The notes below the pieces were generated by a model. That model ran no database searches, was not told the DNA's origin, and saw nothing but the letters and a program-made list of their open reading frames with translations. Positions 1 through 10,183 of a DNA stretch of 64,000 nt are shown here, piece by piece; position 1 is the stretch's first letter, and the number at the start of each line of letters is the position of its first letter. The stretch lies in assembly GCF_028416635.1 (NCBI RefSeq), contig NZ_CP114013.1, positions 3,720,001 through 3,784,000 on the forward strand, read 5' to 3'. Source of the stretch: Baekduia alba (GTDB lineage: Bacteria > Actinomycetota > Thermoleophilia > Solirubrobacterales > Solirubrobacteraceae). The translations under genes were made by a program, and so were the position numbers.

Positions 1-931
1 CGGCCAGCGCGACCAGGCCGCCCGGGTTGTGGGCGCCGTCGATCACCGTGTCCGGCCCCGTCGCGATGAGCTCGAAGCGCCCCGGGACCAGCGTCGACGC
101 GCCCGCCGCGTGCACCGCGACGTCGTCGAGCGCGCGCCCGCGCGTCGCCAGGTAGGCGCGCGCGGCCTCGATCGCCAGCGCGAAGTTGCGCCGCTGGAAG
201 CTCCCGCGGGCCAGGACCTCCATCCCGGCGCCCGGGTCGGCGGGCGCGACGACCAGCGCGGCGTCCCGCTCGGCCGCCGTCCGCTCGGCCAGCGCCCGCG
301 CGTCCGGATGCAGGTCGGCGCCGAGGACGAGCGTCGTGCCGCGCTCCAGCACGTCGAGCTTCTCGGTGGCGATGTCGGCGACCGTCGGGCCGAGCCAGCG
401 CGTGTGCTCCAGGCCGACGTTGGTCAGCACGGAGACGTCGGAACTCAGGACGTTGGTCGCGTCGAAGCGCCCGCCGAGGCCGGCCTCCACCACCACGACG
501 TCCACGCCGGCGCGCGCGAACAGGTCGAACGCCGCGCCCGTCAGCAGCTCGAACTGCGTGACGCGGTCGTCGGGATCCGAGCGTCGGTCGACCTTCTCGG
601 CCGCGGCCGCCGCGCGCTGGACGGCAGCGGCGAACTCGGCGCCGCTGACGTCGGCGTCGTCGACCCGCACGCGCTCGGCGAACGTCACGAGGTGCGGCGA
701 CAGGTACGCGCCGACGCGCAGGCCGTGCCTGCGCAGGATCGCCGCGGACATCCGGACCGTCGACGACTTGCCGTTGGTCCCGACGACGTGCACCGCGCCG
801 AAGCGCTCCTGCGGGGAGCCGAGCGCGGTCAGCAGCCGGCGCATGCGGTCCAGCCCGAACCGCATCCCGAACAGCTCCAGCGACAGCAGCAGCCGCTCGG
901 CGTCCTCCAACCGCATCGTCCGCTCCGTCAC
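1..931 (-). CDS. folC: Bifunctional dihydrofolate synthase/folylpolyglutamate synthase, C-terminus cut by window edge
   Basis: FolC adds glutamate to dihydropteroate and to folates in the cytoplasm. Reading the minus strand, residues near 40-50 give the Mur-ligase type P-loop GTNGKSSTV, followed by GAYLSPHL, VEAGLGGRFDATNV and TNVGLEHT, all FolC hallmarks. The visible end reads VIDGAHNPGG, the start of the C-terminal ligase domain. The GTG start at 931 overlaps the valS stop by one base (TAGTG), which suggests translational coupling. An ATG five codons downstream (916) is the alternative start. About 310 codons are visible; the family usually has 420-450, so the last quarter lies outside the window. 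Confidence 0.93.
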   Translation of the reverse strand, partial: MTERTMRLEDAERLLLSLELFGMRFGLDRMRRLLTALGSPQERFGAVHVVGTNGKSSTVRMSAAILRRHGLRVGAYLSPHLVTFAERVRVDDADVSGAEFAAAVQRAAAAAEKVDRRSDPDDRVTQFELLTGAAFDLFARAGVDVVVVEAGLGGRFDATNVLSSDVSVLTNVGLEHTRWLGPTVADIATEKLDVLERGTTLVLGADLHPDARALAERTAAERDAALVVAPADPGAGMEVLARGSFQRRNFALAIEAARAYLATRGRALDDVAVHAAGASTLVPGRFELIATGPDTVIDGAHNPGGLVALA

Positions 932-3483
932 TACAGCGCCTCCAGCTCGGCGCGCAGCCGCTCCAGCTTCTCGCGCTCGGCGGCGACCACGGCCTCCGGC
1001 GCCTTGGCGACGAAGCCCTCGTTGGCCAGCTTGCCCTCGGCGCGCGTGATCTCGACCCGCAGCGTCTTGCGCGCGGCGTCGAGCTTCGCGGCCGCGTCGG
1101 CCGGGTCGACGCCTTCGAGCAGCTCGACCTGCACGCCGGCGACCGGGATCGCGGCGACCGGCGCGCGGGCGTCGTCGGCGCCGACCGGCGTCAGCCGCGC
1201 GAGGCGCGCGACCAGCGGGACGAGGCCGTTGTCGCCGAGGCCGTCCACCCGCGCCTCCAGGAAGGCGCCGGGCTTGACGCCGCCGGCGTCGCGCCAGGAC
1301 CGCACGGCCTGCACGGTCGCGATGACACGCTCGATGTCGTGCTCCGCGTCGCCGTCGCGGACGGCCCCGCCGTCCTCGGGGCCCGTGACGTGCGCGGCGA
1401 GGAGGCCGGTGCCGCCGACGTGCTCCCACAGCTCCTCGGTGACGAACGGGATGATCGGGTGCGCCAGCGCGATCGTCTCGCGCAGCACGTACAGCAGATG
1501 GGCGCTGAGGGCCTCGTCGTACTCACGGCCCTTGATCAGCTCCAGGTACCAGTCGCACAGCTCCGCGTAGACGAAGTCGTACAACCCGAGCGCGGCCTTG
1601 GAGAAGTCGAAGGCCTTGATCCGCTCCTCGAAGTCCGCGCGCGCGGCGACCAGGCGCGACAGGATCCAGCGGTCCTCGACGCTCGTCGGGCGAGGCGCCG
1701 GCTCGGTGGGCGGGTGGGACGGGTTCGCGTTGGTCACCACGAACCGCGTGGCGTTGAACAGCTTGTTGGCCAGCGCCTGGCCCTGGGCGACCTTCTCCTC
1801 GCTGAAGCGCACGTCCTGCGTCGAGGACATCGCCAGCAGGCCGAAGCGCACGCCGTCGGCGCCGTGGGCGTCGATCAGCTCGACCGGGTCGATCCCGGTC
1901 CCCAGCGACTTGGACATCCGGCGGCCGTCGGGCGCCTGGATGACCGAGTGGATGTAGACGTCGGAGAACGGGATGTCATCCGTGAACTCCAGGCCCATCA
2001 TCACCATGCGCGCCACCCACAGGAACAGGATGTCGCGCGCCGTCGAGAGCACGTCGGTCGGGTAGAACGCCTTCAGCTCGGGCGTCTGCTCGGGCCAGCC
2101 GAGCGTCGCGAACGGCCAGAGCGCCGAGCTGAACCACGTGTCGAGGACGTCGGGGTCGCGGGTCCAGCCCTCGCCGTCGGGCGCGGTCGTCCCGACGTGC
2201 GTGTCGTGGGTGGGGTGGGACCGATACCAGACGGGGATCTGGTGGCCCCACCACAGCTGGCGCGAGATGCACCACGGGCGGATGTTCTCCAGCCAGTCGA
2301 CGTACCGGCGCGACTGCGACTCGGGATGGATCCGGACCCGGCCCTCGCGCACGACGGCGATCGCCGGCGCGGCCAGCTCGTCCATCTTCATGAACCACTG
2401 CAGCGAGATCAGCGGCTCGATGCGCTGGCCCGAGCGGTGGCTGAACGGCACGGTGTGCGTGTAGGGCTCGCGCGCCCGGAGCGCGCCCGCGGCGTCGAGG
2501 TCGGCGACGACCTGGGCCTGCGCCTCGGCGACGGTCAGCCCCGCGTAGGCGGCGACGAGGTCGGTCATCCGCCCGTCCTCGCCGATCGCGCTGAGCTCGG
2601 GCAGCCCGTGCCGGCGCCCGATCTCGAAGTCGTTGGGGTCGTGGCCCGGCGTGATCTTCAAACAGCCGGTGCCGAAGTCGGTCTTGACGTACTCGTCGGC
2701 GACGATCGGCAGCTCGCGCCCGACCAGCGGCAGCGTCACGGTCTTGCCGACGAGGTCGCGGTAACGCTCGTCGTCCGGATGCACCGCCACGGCGACGTCG
2801 GCCAGCATCGTCTCCGGCCGCACGGTCGCGACGACCACCTCGCCGGAGCCGTCGGTCAGCGGGTAGGCGACCTGGAAGAGCGTGTCCTGGACCTCGCGCT
2901 CCTCGACCTCCAGGTCGCTGATCGCCGAGCCGGAGCCCGGATCCCAGTTGACCATGTAGTTGTCGCGGTAGATCCAACCCTTGTTGTACAGGTCGACGAA
3001 GACCTTCAACACGGCCTGCACGTAGCGCTCGTCGAGCGTGAAGCGCTCCTCCTCGTAGTCGAGGGACGCGCCCAGGCGCTTGAACTGCTCGATGATCGTG
3101 CCGCCGAACTCCTCGCGCCACTCCCACGTCTTCGCGATGAACGCCTCGCGGCCGATCGCCTCGCGCGACGTGCCCTCGCCGAGCAGGCGCTTCTCGACCT
3201 GCGTCTGCGTGGCGATGCCCGCGTGGTCGGTGCCCAGGATCCACTTCGCGCGGCGCCCGCGCTGGCGGTGGAACCGGATCAGCGTGTCCTGCACCGACCC
3301 GTTGAGCGCGTGGCCCATGTGCAGCGCGCCCGTGACGTTCGGGGGCGGGATCGCGATCGAGAAGCTCTCGTCGGCCGTGCCCTCCGGATCGGGGTGGAAC
3401 AGCCCGGAGTCCAGCCAGCGCTCGACGATGCGCGGCTCCACCTCCGAGGGCTCGAAGCGCTTGCGGTCCTTCAGGCTCGACAT
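931..3483 (-). CDS. valS: Valine--tRNA ligase
   Basis: Charges tRNA-Val with valine in the cytoplasm. The 850-residue product has the class-I signature HMGHALNG after PPPNVTGAL (about residues 47-60), the ValRS motif GTDHAGIATQ, a long CP1 editing insertion, and RMSKSLGTGID (about residue 520) as the KMSKS loop. The C-terminus (about 780-850) is rich in Lys, Glu and Leu and matches the ValRS tRNA-binding coiled coil. The start faces a divergent methyltransferase only 16 bases away. That leaves no room for a long leader such as a T-box. folC follows with overlapping stop and start codons. Confidence 0.97.
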   Translation of the reverse strand: MSSLKDRKRFEPSEVEPRIVERWLDSGLFHPDPEGTADESFSIAIPPPNVTGALHMGHALNGSVQDTLIRFHRQRGRRAKWILGTDHAGIATQTQVEKRLLGEGTSREAIGREAFIAKTWEWREEFGGTIIEQFKRLGASLDYEEERFTLDERYVQAVLKVFVDLYNKGWIYRDNYMVNWDPGSGSAISDLEVEEREVQDTLFQVAYPLTDGSGEVVVATVRPETMLADVAVAVHPDDERYRDLVGKTVTLPLVGRELPIVADEYVKTDFGTGCLKITPGHDPNDFEIGRRHGLPELSAIGEDGRMTDLVAAYAGLTVAEAQAQVVADLDAAGALRAREPYTHTVPFSHRSGQRIEPLISLQWFMKMDELAAPAIAVVREGRVRIHPESQSRRYVDWLENIRPWCISRQLWWGHQIPVWYRSHPTHDTHVGTTAPDGEGWTRDPDVLDTWFSSALWPFATLGWPEQTPELKAFYPTDVLSTARDILFLWVARMVMMGLEFTDDIPFSDVYIHSVIQAPDGRRMSKSLGTGIDPVELIDAHGADGVRFGLLAMSSTQDVRFSEEKVAQGQALANKLFNATRFVVTNANPSHPPTEPAPRPTSVEDRWILSRLVAARADFEERIKAFDFSKAALGLYDFVYAELCDWYLELIKGREYDEALSAHLLYVLRETIALAHPIIPFVTEELWEHVGGTGLLAAHVTGPEDGGAVRDGDAEHDIERVIATVQAVRSWRDAGGVKPGAFLEARVDGLGDNGLVPLVARLARLTPVGADDARAPVAAIPVAGVQVELLEGVDPADAAAKLDAARKTLRVEITRAEGKLANEGFVAKAPEAVVAAEREKLERLRAELEAL

Positions 3484-3499
3484 GAGAGGATCGCAGTGT

Positions 3500-4276
3500 A
3501 TGGACGACGCATCAGGACGGCCCCGCGAGTGGGACGCGGGGAGCTACCACGGCCTCGCGCAGCCGCACCAGCAATGGGGCGCGCAGATCCTCGACCGGCT
3601 GCCGCTGCGCGGTGACGAGACCGTCCTCGACCTCGGCTGCGGCACGGGCCGCGTGACCGCGCAACTGCTGGAGCGGCTGGGTCCGGACGGTCGCGCGCTC
3701 GGGATCGACGGCTCCGCGCAGATGGTCGAAGAGGCCGCGCGCCGGCTCGGCGACGACCCGCGCGCGTCGTTCGAGCAGCAGGACCTGGTGGAGCTGGCGG
3801 TCGCGCCGCCCGCCGACGCCGCGGTGTCGAGCGCGACGTTCCACTGGATCGCCGACCACGACCGGCTGTTCGCCCGCGTACGCGGCGCGCTGGTCGAGGG
3901 CGCGCCGTTCGTCGCGCAGTGCGGCGGGCGCGGCAACGTGGCCCACGTCGTCCGGGCGATCGAGGAGGTCAGCGCGCGCGAGCCCTACGCGCCGTCCTTC
4001 GCCGGCTGGCCCGGGCCGTGGAACTACGCCGAGCCCGAGGAGACGACCGCGCGCCTGGAGCGCGCCGGGTTCGCCGTCGAGCGCTGCTGGCTGGAGCCGT
4101 CGCCGCAGTACCCGGAGCCGCTGCGCGAGTTCCTGCGGACGGTGTCGCTCGGCTCGCACCTCCAGCGCCTGCCCGACGCGCTGCACGACGGCTTCGTCGA
4201 CGCCGTGGCCGAGGCGATGGAGCCCGACCCGGTCCACGACTACGTGCGGCTGAACATCGTGGCCCGGGCGGTCTAG
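3500..4276 (+). CDS. Class I SAM-dependent methyltransferase, trans-aconitate methyltransferase-like
   Basis: A 258-residue Rossmann-type methyltransferase. Motif I is VLDLGCGTGRVT (about residues 41-52) and motif II includes ALGIDGSAQMVEEA. FHWIADHDRLFARVRGAL resembles the region after motif IV in trans-aconitate methyltransferases, where a Trp follows the Phe-His pair. The start is ATG 3500, just after the valS promoter side. Tam methylates trans-aconitate, but overall similarity to other small-molecule methyltransferases is too general to fix the substrate here. It is transcribed away from valS and is followed 74 bases later by another methyltransferase, so the two may be co-transcribed. 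Confidence 0.8.
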   Translation: MDDASGRPREWDAGSYHGLAQPHQQWGAQILDRLPLRGDETVLDLGCGTGRVTAQLLERLGPDGRALGIDGSAQMVEEAARRLGDDPRASFEQQDLVELAVAPPADAAVSSATFHWIADHDRLFARVRGALVEGAPFVAQCGGRGNVAHVVRAIEEVSAREPYAPSFAGWPGPWNYAEPEETTARLERAGFAVERCWLEPSPQYPEPLREFLRTVSLGSHLQRLPDALHDGFVDAVAEAMEPDPVHDYVRLNIVARAV

Positions 4277-4350
4277 CACGGCGGGGAGACGCCGATGTGT
4301 GCCGACCGGACATGGCTTCGATCCGGAGGATCGGCGAGGATCGCCGCGGG

Positions 4351-5154
4351 ATGTCCGACGTTGCGCAGCTCAAGGAGCGTATGAAGGACTTCTGGGCGCT
4401 CGGCGACTACCCAGCGGTCGCCAAGCGCCTGATGCCGGCCGCTGAGACGCTCGTCGCGGCGTGCGGCATCGCCGTCGGCGACCGGGTGCTGGACGTCGCG
4501 GCCGGCGACGGCAACGCCGCGGTGGCGGCGGCGGGCACGGGCGCGCGGGTCACCGCCACCGACTTCGCGCCGTCGCTGCTGGCCGCGGGCCGCGCCCGCA
4601 CCGAGGCGCAGGGGCTCGACATCCGCTGGGAGGCGGCCGACGCCGAGGCGCTGCCCTACGCCGACGGCGCGTTCGACGCGGTCACGTCGGTCTTCGGGCT
4701 GATGTTCGCGCCGCGGCCGGAGGTCGCGATCGCCGAGGCGTTCCGCGTCACCGCGCCGGGCGGCGTCGTCGGCCTGACCGCCTGGACGCCGGACGGCTTC
4801 ACCGGGCAGATCACCACGTTGATGGGCGAGTACCTGCCGGTGCCGCTGGGCACCGACCGGCCGATCGACTGGGGCATCGAGACGACGGTGCGCCGCCGGC
4901 TGGCGCCGCACTCCTCCGGCCTGGAGGTCACGCGCGGGCACATCGTCTGGGAGTTCCCGTCGCTGCCCGCGACCCTGGCCTGGCAGGAGGCGAACTTCGG
5001 CGCGCTGGTCGCCGCGCGCGGGATGCTCGGCGACCGCTACGCCGAGCTGCGCGAGCGCTTCGCCGGCCTGATCGCGGAGTGGAACCGCGGCGAAGGCGGC
5101 GCCGTGCGCCTGCCGGCGTCCTACCTGCTGGTCGTGGCCCACCACGACCGCTAG
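4351..5154 (+). CDS. Class I SAM-dependent methyltransferase
   Basis: A 267-residue methyltransferase with motif I VLDVAAGDGNAAVAAA (about residues 48-63), acidic motif II ATDFAPSLL, and the post-motif segment ALPYADGAFDAVTSVFGLMF typical of the UbiE/Methyltransf_11 group. The substrate is unknown. The start is uncertain among three in-frame ATGs: 4312, 4351 and 4381. The last is preceded by AAGGAG and would remove ten residues; 4351 is chosen because the residues that follow read like the usual amphipathic N-terminal helix of the family. The gene ends just before the dehydrogenase relic on the other strand. Confidence 0.78.
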   Translation: MSDVAQLKERMKDFWALGDYPAVAKRLMPAAETLVAACGIAVGDRVLDVAAGDGNAAVAAAGTGARVTATDFAPSLLAAGRARTEAQGLDIRWEAADAEALPYADGAFDAVTSVFGLMFAPRPEVAIAEAFRVTAPGGVVGLTAWTPDGFTGQITTLMGEYLPVPLGTDRPIDWGIETTVRRRLAPHSSGLEVTRGHIVWEFPSLPATLAWQEANFGALVAARGMLGDRYAELRERFAGLIAEWNRGEGGAVRLPASYLLVVAHHDR

Positions 5155-5160
5155 GCCGAT

Positions 5161-5497
5161 CTAGGCCTGGTGCTGGAGGCCGTCGAGGACGCGGTCCAGG
5201 CGGAACGGGAGGTTGCAGTCTCGCACGCCGCAGGCGTGGTGGACGGCGTTGGCGACCGCGGCCGCCGCGCCGACGATCCCGATCTCCCCGATGCCTTCGA
5301 CCCCATCGGGTTGCGCCGTGTTGGTCACGGCCGCGCCGACGCGCAGGCCGCCGTCGTCGGCCTGCTCGATCGTCGTGCAGGGTCGCCCGCGTGTCGATGG
5401 CGAGCCGGTGCTCCTCGCCGTCGACGCTCAGGACGACGTCGCGCCGGTGGACCTCGTCGGCAGCGGCGCTCAGCCGACGCGACCTCCCGCAGGCCAC
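5161..5497 (-). pseudogene. Relic of a three-subunit YagTSR/xanthine dehydrogenase-type molybdoenzyme
   Basis: On the minus strand three family-specific fragments lie head to tail in about 300 bases. First is DVVLSVDGEEHRLAIDTRATL (about 5438-5378), the N-terminus of a 2Fe-2S subunit. After a frame change comes GGLRVGAAVTNTA (about 5350-5310), the FAD-subunit motif. Running straight on is GVEGIGEIGIVGAAAAVANA and the following residues to a TAG at 5161, the C-terminus of the molybdopterin subunit. The order 2Fe-2S, FAD, Mo matches yagTSR-type operons. Everything in between, well over 1,100 codons, is gone. No intact product can be made. This is a deletion scar rather than a gene. Confidence 0.75.
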
Positions 5498-5513
5498 GCC
5501 CGCGACGCCTGGG

Positions 5514-5777
5514 CTAGCGGCGGGAGCGGTGCACGCCGCCGTGGAACGGCAGCAGCTTGCGGCCGGCCGTCACGAGATCCAGCCGCCGCATGATCCGCAG
5601 CAGCTCGCTGCGCTCGTTCTTGGTGAGGTTGCGCGGGTTGCCGTGCGACTTCTTGACGATCCGCGACAGCTCACCACGGTCCTGCACGTCGAGCAGCCCC
5701 CAGTGCGCGCGCAGCACCATCGCGGCCTCGAGGAGCAGCAACCAGGGAACGGCCTTGCGGCCGGGAAGGTGTGGCAT
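5514..5777 (-). CDS. Small basic conserved-looking protein of unknown function
   Basis: An 87-residue product starting at ATG 5777. It begins MPHLPGRKAVPWLLLLEAAMV, a short hydrophobic helix, and continues with a strongly basic half (VKKSHGNPRNLTKNERSELL, then RRLDLVTAGRKLL). The Lys/Arg content, balanced composition and lack of the Arg/Ala/Pro skew seen in antisense frames of this genome support real coding. The basic half could bind nucleic acid, which is inference only. I do not recognise a family. It lies just upstream of the dehydrogenase relic and downstream of nudC on the same strand. Confidence 0.6.
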   Translation of the reverse strand: MPHLPGRKAVPWLLLLEAAMVLRAHWGLLDVQDRGELSRIVKKSHGNPRNLTKNERSELLRIMRRLDLVTAGRKLLPFHGGVHRSRR

Positions 5778-5797
5778 CGCTCAGGGGCTACCCGGCG

Positions 5798-6517
5798 TCA
5801 GCCCTGCTCGACCCAGTGATCGATCAGCAGCCGGGCGATCGCGGTCGGTGGTGGCAGCATCAGGCGGTCGGAGGCCGCGCCGTCGATCCAGAGCATGTCG
5901 CCGGGGACGGCGGCCGCGATCTCGGCGCGGGTGAACCAGCTGACGTCCTCGAGCTCCTCGTCGGCGCGGTGGATCTCGCCGCCGGCGTAGGTCGCGTGGA
6001 AGCCGAGCATCAGCGAGACCGGGAACGGCCAGGGCTGGGAGGCGATGTAGCGGACGTCGCGCACGGCGAGGCCGGACTCCTCCTCGACCTCACGCGCGAC
6101 CGCGTCCTCCAGGCGCTCGCCCGGCTCCACGAACCCGGCCAGCGCGCTGTAGCGCCCGGCCGGCCATCCGGCCTGGCGGCCGAGCAGCGCGCGGTCGCCG
6201 TCGGTCACGAGCATGATCACGACCGGATCGGTGCGCGGATGGTGCTGGTGGCCGTTGCCGCAGGCCCGGACGTGGCCGCCCTCGCGCGGCTCGGTCGCCA
6301 GCCCGCAGGTCCCGCAGAAGCGCGTCGCGCGGGCCCAGTTGGCCATCGCGCTCGCGTAGGCGATCACGCCCAGCTGCTGCGCCGGCAGCGACACGGCCAG
6401 CTCGCGCAGGCCCGTCAGCTCGACCGCGTCGCGCTCGATCGCGAAGACCGGCGCGCCCTCGTCGCCGACGCCGAGGAAGATCGCGTCGCGCAGCTCGCCG
6501 TCGTCGCCGTCGAGCAC
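5798..6517 (-). CDS. nudC: NADH pyrophosphatase, Nudix hydrolase (N-terminus probably longer)
   Basis: Hydrolyses NAD(H) and can decap NAD-RNA in characterised homologues. Visible motifs, in order: a zinc ribbon FCGTCG...ACGNGH in which the fourth ligand is His rather than Cys, the Nudix box GFVEPGERLEDAVAREVEEE, and the NudC-specific SQPWPFP. The first in-frame GTG is at 6517, but family-like sequence (IAFAGGALDRAGLRRTDDAW and onward) continues upstream to about 6652. No ATG, GTG or TTG is seen in that extension. The true start may be non-standard (ATC 6652 or CTG 6631), or the short form may be made. The gene follows clpX on the same strand. Confidence 0.88.
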   Translation of the reverse strand: MLDGDDGELRDAIFLGVGDEGAPVFAIERDAVELTGLRELAVSLPAQQLGVIAYASAMANWARATRFCGTCGLATEPREGGHVRACGNGHQHHPRTDPVVIMLVTDGDRALLGRQAGWPAGRYSALAGFVEPGERLEDAVAREVEEESGLAVRDVRYIASQPWPFPVSLMLGFHATYAGGEIHRADEELEDVSWFTRAEIAAAVPGDMLWIDGAASDRLMLPPPTAIARLLIDHWVEQG

Positions 6518-6695
6518 GACCGGCTCGACCGCCGCGCCGCCGCGGCCGACGACGATCCCCTGCGCGGCCGGATCGGCCCAGGCGGACGCCAGCCACGCGT
6601 CGTCGGTGCGCCGGAGGCCGGCGCGATCCAGCGCGCCGCCGGCGAAGGCGATGGGTTCAGGCGAGGAAGGCGTGGGACCGACCGACGACCGACCG

Positions 6696-7964
<1,269 letters not shown>

Positions 7965-8008
7965 CTACATCCGCCTCTTCAGTCTCTATCCGGAAGGACC
8001 AGCCGAGT

Positions 8009-8593
8009 CTAATGCTCGGAGATGACCCGGTCGATGATGCCGTACTTGACCGCTTCTTCGGAGCTCATGAAGTAGTCACGCTCCGTGTCGGTACGGACCT
8101 TGTCGTACTCCTGCTTGGTGTGCTGGGCGATGATGTGGTCCAAGCGCTGCCGGATGTCGATGATCTCCTTGGCGTGGATCTCGATGTCCGTCGCCTGGCC
8201 CTGGAAGCCGGAGGAGACCTGGTGGATCAGGATCTTCGCGTTGGGCAGCGCCATGCGCTTGCCCTCGGCGCCGCCGGCCAGCAGCAGCGCGCCCATCGAC
8301 ATCGCGATGCCCACGCAGATCGTCTGCACGTCGGGCTTGATGAACTGCATCGTGTCGTAGATCGCCAGACCCGCGTACACGCTCCCGCCAGGGGAGTTGA
8401 TGTACAGCGAGATGTCCTTGTCGGGATCCTCGGACTCCAGGTGCAGGAGCTGGGCCACGATCAGGTTGGCGATCTGGTCGTCCACCGGCGTGCCCAGGAA
8501 CACGATGCGCTCGTTGAGCAGGCGGGAGTAGATGTCGAACGCACGCTCACCACGTGAGGTCTGCTCGACGACCATCGGAACCAGTGGACTCAT
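8009..8593 (-). CDS. clpP: ATP-dependent Clp protease proteolytic subunit
   Basis: Serine protease barrel of the ClpXP complex. With ATG 8593 as start (194 residues, preceded by ACGAGGTCAC) the catalytic triad falls at Ser99 (AMSMGA), His124 (LIHQ) and Asp173 (ERDYFM), the usual spacing. The N-terminus [20 protein letters not shown] matches mature ClpP, so a longer in-frame start at 8638 is disfavoured. The Asn-Ser-Pro-Gly-Gly oxyanion segment is intact. clpX follows directly. The upstream neighbour tig is separated from it by a three-gene insertion. Confidence 0.96.
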   Translation of the reverse strand: MSPLVPMVVEQTSRGERAFDIYSRLLNERIVFLGTPVDDQIANLIVAQLLHLESEDPDKDISLYINSPGGSVYAGLAIYDTMQFIKPDVQTICVGIAMSMGALLLAGGAEGKRMALPNAKILIHQVSSGFQGQATDIEIHAKEIIDIRQRLDHIIAQHTKQEYDKVRTDTERDYFMSSEEAVKYGIIDRVISEH

Positions 8594-8764
8594 GTGACCT
8601 CGTGCTCGTTCTCTCTCAGCGGGGTGTATTCCTGCCACGGTCTGCCGCGCAGGTTCGTGGACGTTAGCACCCGGCCAGGAGCGCTCCCTGGGCTTTCAGG
8701 TCGGTTCTGGACGAGCGTCCTTGAGCGTCGCAGACGACCGTCCTAGGTCCGTCCGACCGATCGT

Positions 8765-10183
8765 TCAGCACCTGGCCAGCGCGGTCCACGCGCCGCGCGC
8801 GTCCAGAAGCCGGGCGCCGCGCGTCGCACCGGGTTCGGGGGCGGGCCGGTCGCCGGACGCGAGGCGGTCGGCGAAGGTCAGCGAGCCCGGCTCCGGCGAG
8901 AGGATCACGCCGGTCGCGGGCGCCGCGCCGCCGACCCGGATCGCCGCCGGCGATCGGCCGAGCAGGTAGGCGACCTGCGGCACCGGGCGCTGCTGGGCCA
9001 GGAGCGGCGGGCCAGGGCAGGCGCGCAGCGCGCCGGCCGTGCGCGGCGCGACGAGGAGGTCCGTGAGGTCGCGCTGCTCGCCGCGGATCGCGCGGGTGGC
9101 GGTGGCGTGGCGGTGGGCGGCGCGGAGCGCTGTCGGCGTGGTGGCGAGGAGCACCGCCGCCGCGGCGATCGACGCGGGCGCGAGGACGCGGTGAACCGTG
9201 CACGCCGTGGGCGCCCACGCGGCCAGCAGCGCGAGCGCTGCCGCCGGCAGGATGGTGTAGCGGTACAGCAGCGGCAGGTCGGCGAGGCCGAGGACGAGGA
9301 AGCCGGCGAGGCCCGCGCCGAGGATCGCCAGCGGGAGCGCGGCGCGGCGCGGTACGAGCCAGACCGCGGCGATCGCGGCCGCGCCGCCGAGCAGCGCGAC
9401 GCCGTCGCCGAGGACGGCCGTGAGCGCGTCCGGGGCCAGCCGCAGCGCCGCGCCGAAGGACCGCGACCGCCCGAGATCGCCGGCCAGCGCGCGGGTGCCG
9501 TGCAGCGAGTGCAGCGGATCGCCGGTGGCGGCGAGGTCGGCCAGCAGCCAGAGGACGGGCGCGGCGAGCGCGAGCGCGACGAGCCGCCGGTCGCGCGCAT
9601 AGGCGCCGAGGGCGAGCGCGAGCGGCCACGCCTCCGGGCGCAGCAGGCCGGCGACGGCGAGCAGCGCGAGCGCGCGGCCGTGGCGCCGGCGGGCGACCGC
9701 CGCGCCGGCGCCGAGCACGAGCGCGAGGAACGGCACGTCGACCGAGCACTCCAGCGCCTCGCCGACCAGCAGCGGCCGCGTGAGCAGGATCGCGGCGGCG
9801 AGCGCGCCCGCGACCGGCCCGAACAGCCGCGCGCCGAGCACCGCCGCCGTGACGCCGACGGCCGCGAACGCGACGAGGCCGAGCAGCGCCAGCGCGGCGG
9901 GCGCGGCGTCGCCGAGCAGGCTCAGCGGCGACGCGACGGCGATGGCCAGCGGATGCGGCGTCGGCGCGACCGGCGCGGTCAGGTCCGGCACCGCGCCATG
10001 CGCGAGCTGCCGCCCCCACGCCAGCGACCACCACGCGTCATAGCCGGGCGCCGGCCGCCCGTAGGCGACGCGGAGCACGAGGGCGAGCACCGCCGTCCAC
10101 CCGACCACCGGCACCCGCGCGAGGGCACCGGAGGCGCGCCGCGCCGTGGCCGCGGGCGGCGCCGCGGCGACGGCCGCGCTCAT
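8765..10183 (-). CDS. Multi-pass membrane protein, putative GT-C type glycosyltransferase
   Basis: A 472-residue protein with about nine or ten hydrophobic segments between residues 30 and 370, then a soluble tail. The first loop, YDAWWSLAWGRQL, sits where GT-C (GT39/GT83-like) enzymes carry their acidic catalytic motif, and the Asp followed by Trp fits that class. Such enzymes move sugars from lipid carriers to acceptors outside the membrane. The acceptor here is unknown. The ATG at 10183 overlaps the stop of the upstream glycosidase gene (ATGA), so translation is coupled. The last gene of the surface operon inserted between tig and clpP. Confidence 0.7.
   Translation of the reverse strand: MSAAVAAAPPAATARRASGALARVPVVGWTAVLALVLRVAYGRPAPGYDAWWSLAWGRQLAHGAVPDLTAPVAPTPHPLAIAVASPLSLLGDAAPAALALLGLVAFAAVGVTAAVLGARLFGPVAGALAAAILLTRPLLVGEALECSVDVPFLALVLGAGAAVARRRHGRALALLAVAGLLRPEAWPLALALGAYARDRRLVALALAAPVLWLLADLAATGDPLHSLHGTRALAGDLGRSRSFGAALRLAPDALTAVLGDGVALLGGAAAIAAVWLVPRRAALPLAILGAGLAGFLVLGLADLPLLYRYTILPAAALALLAAWAPTACTVHRVLAPASIAAAAVLLATTPTALRAAHRHATATRAIRGEQRDLTDLLVAPRTAGALRACPGPPLLAQQRPVPQVAYLLGRSPAAIRVGGAAPATGVILSPEPGSLTFADRLASGDRPAPEPGATRGARLLDARGAWTALARC

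Noticed and set aside
8639-8764. Gap upstream of clpP inspected for a ClgR-type operator
   Set aside because: I did not find the GTTCGC/GCGAAC-type palindrome; only an unconvincing CCTAGG-centred symmetry is present.
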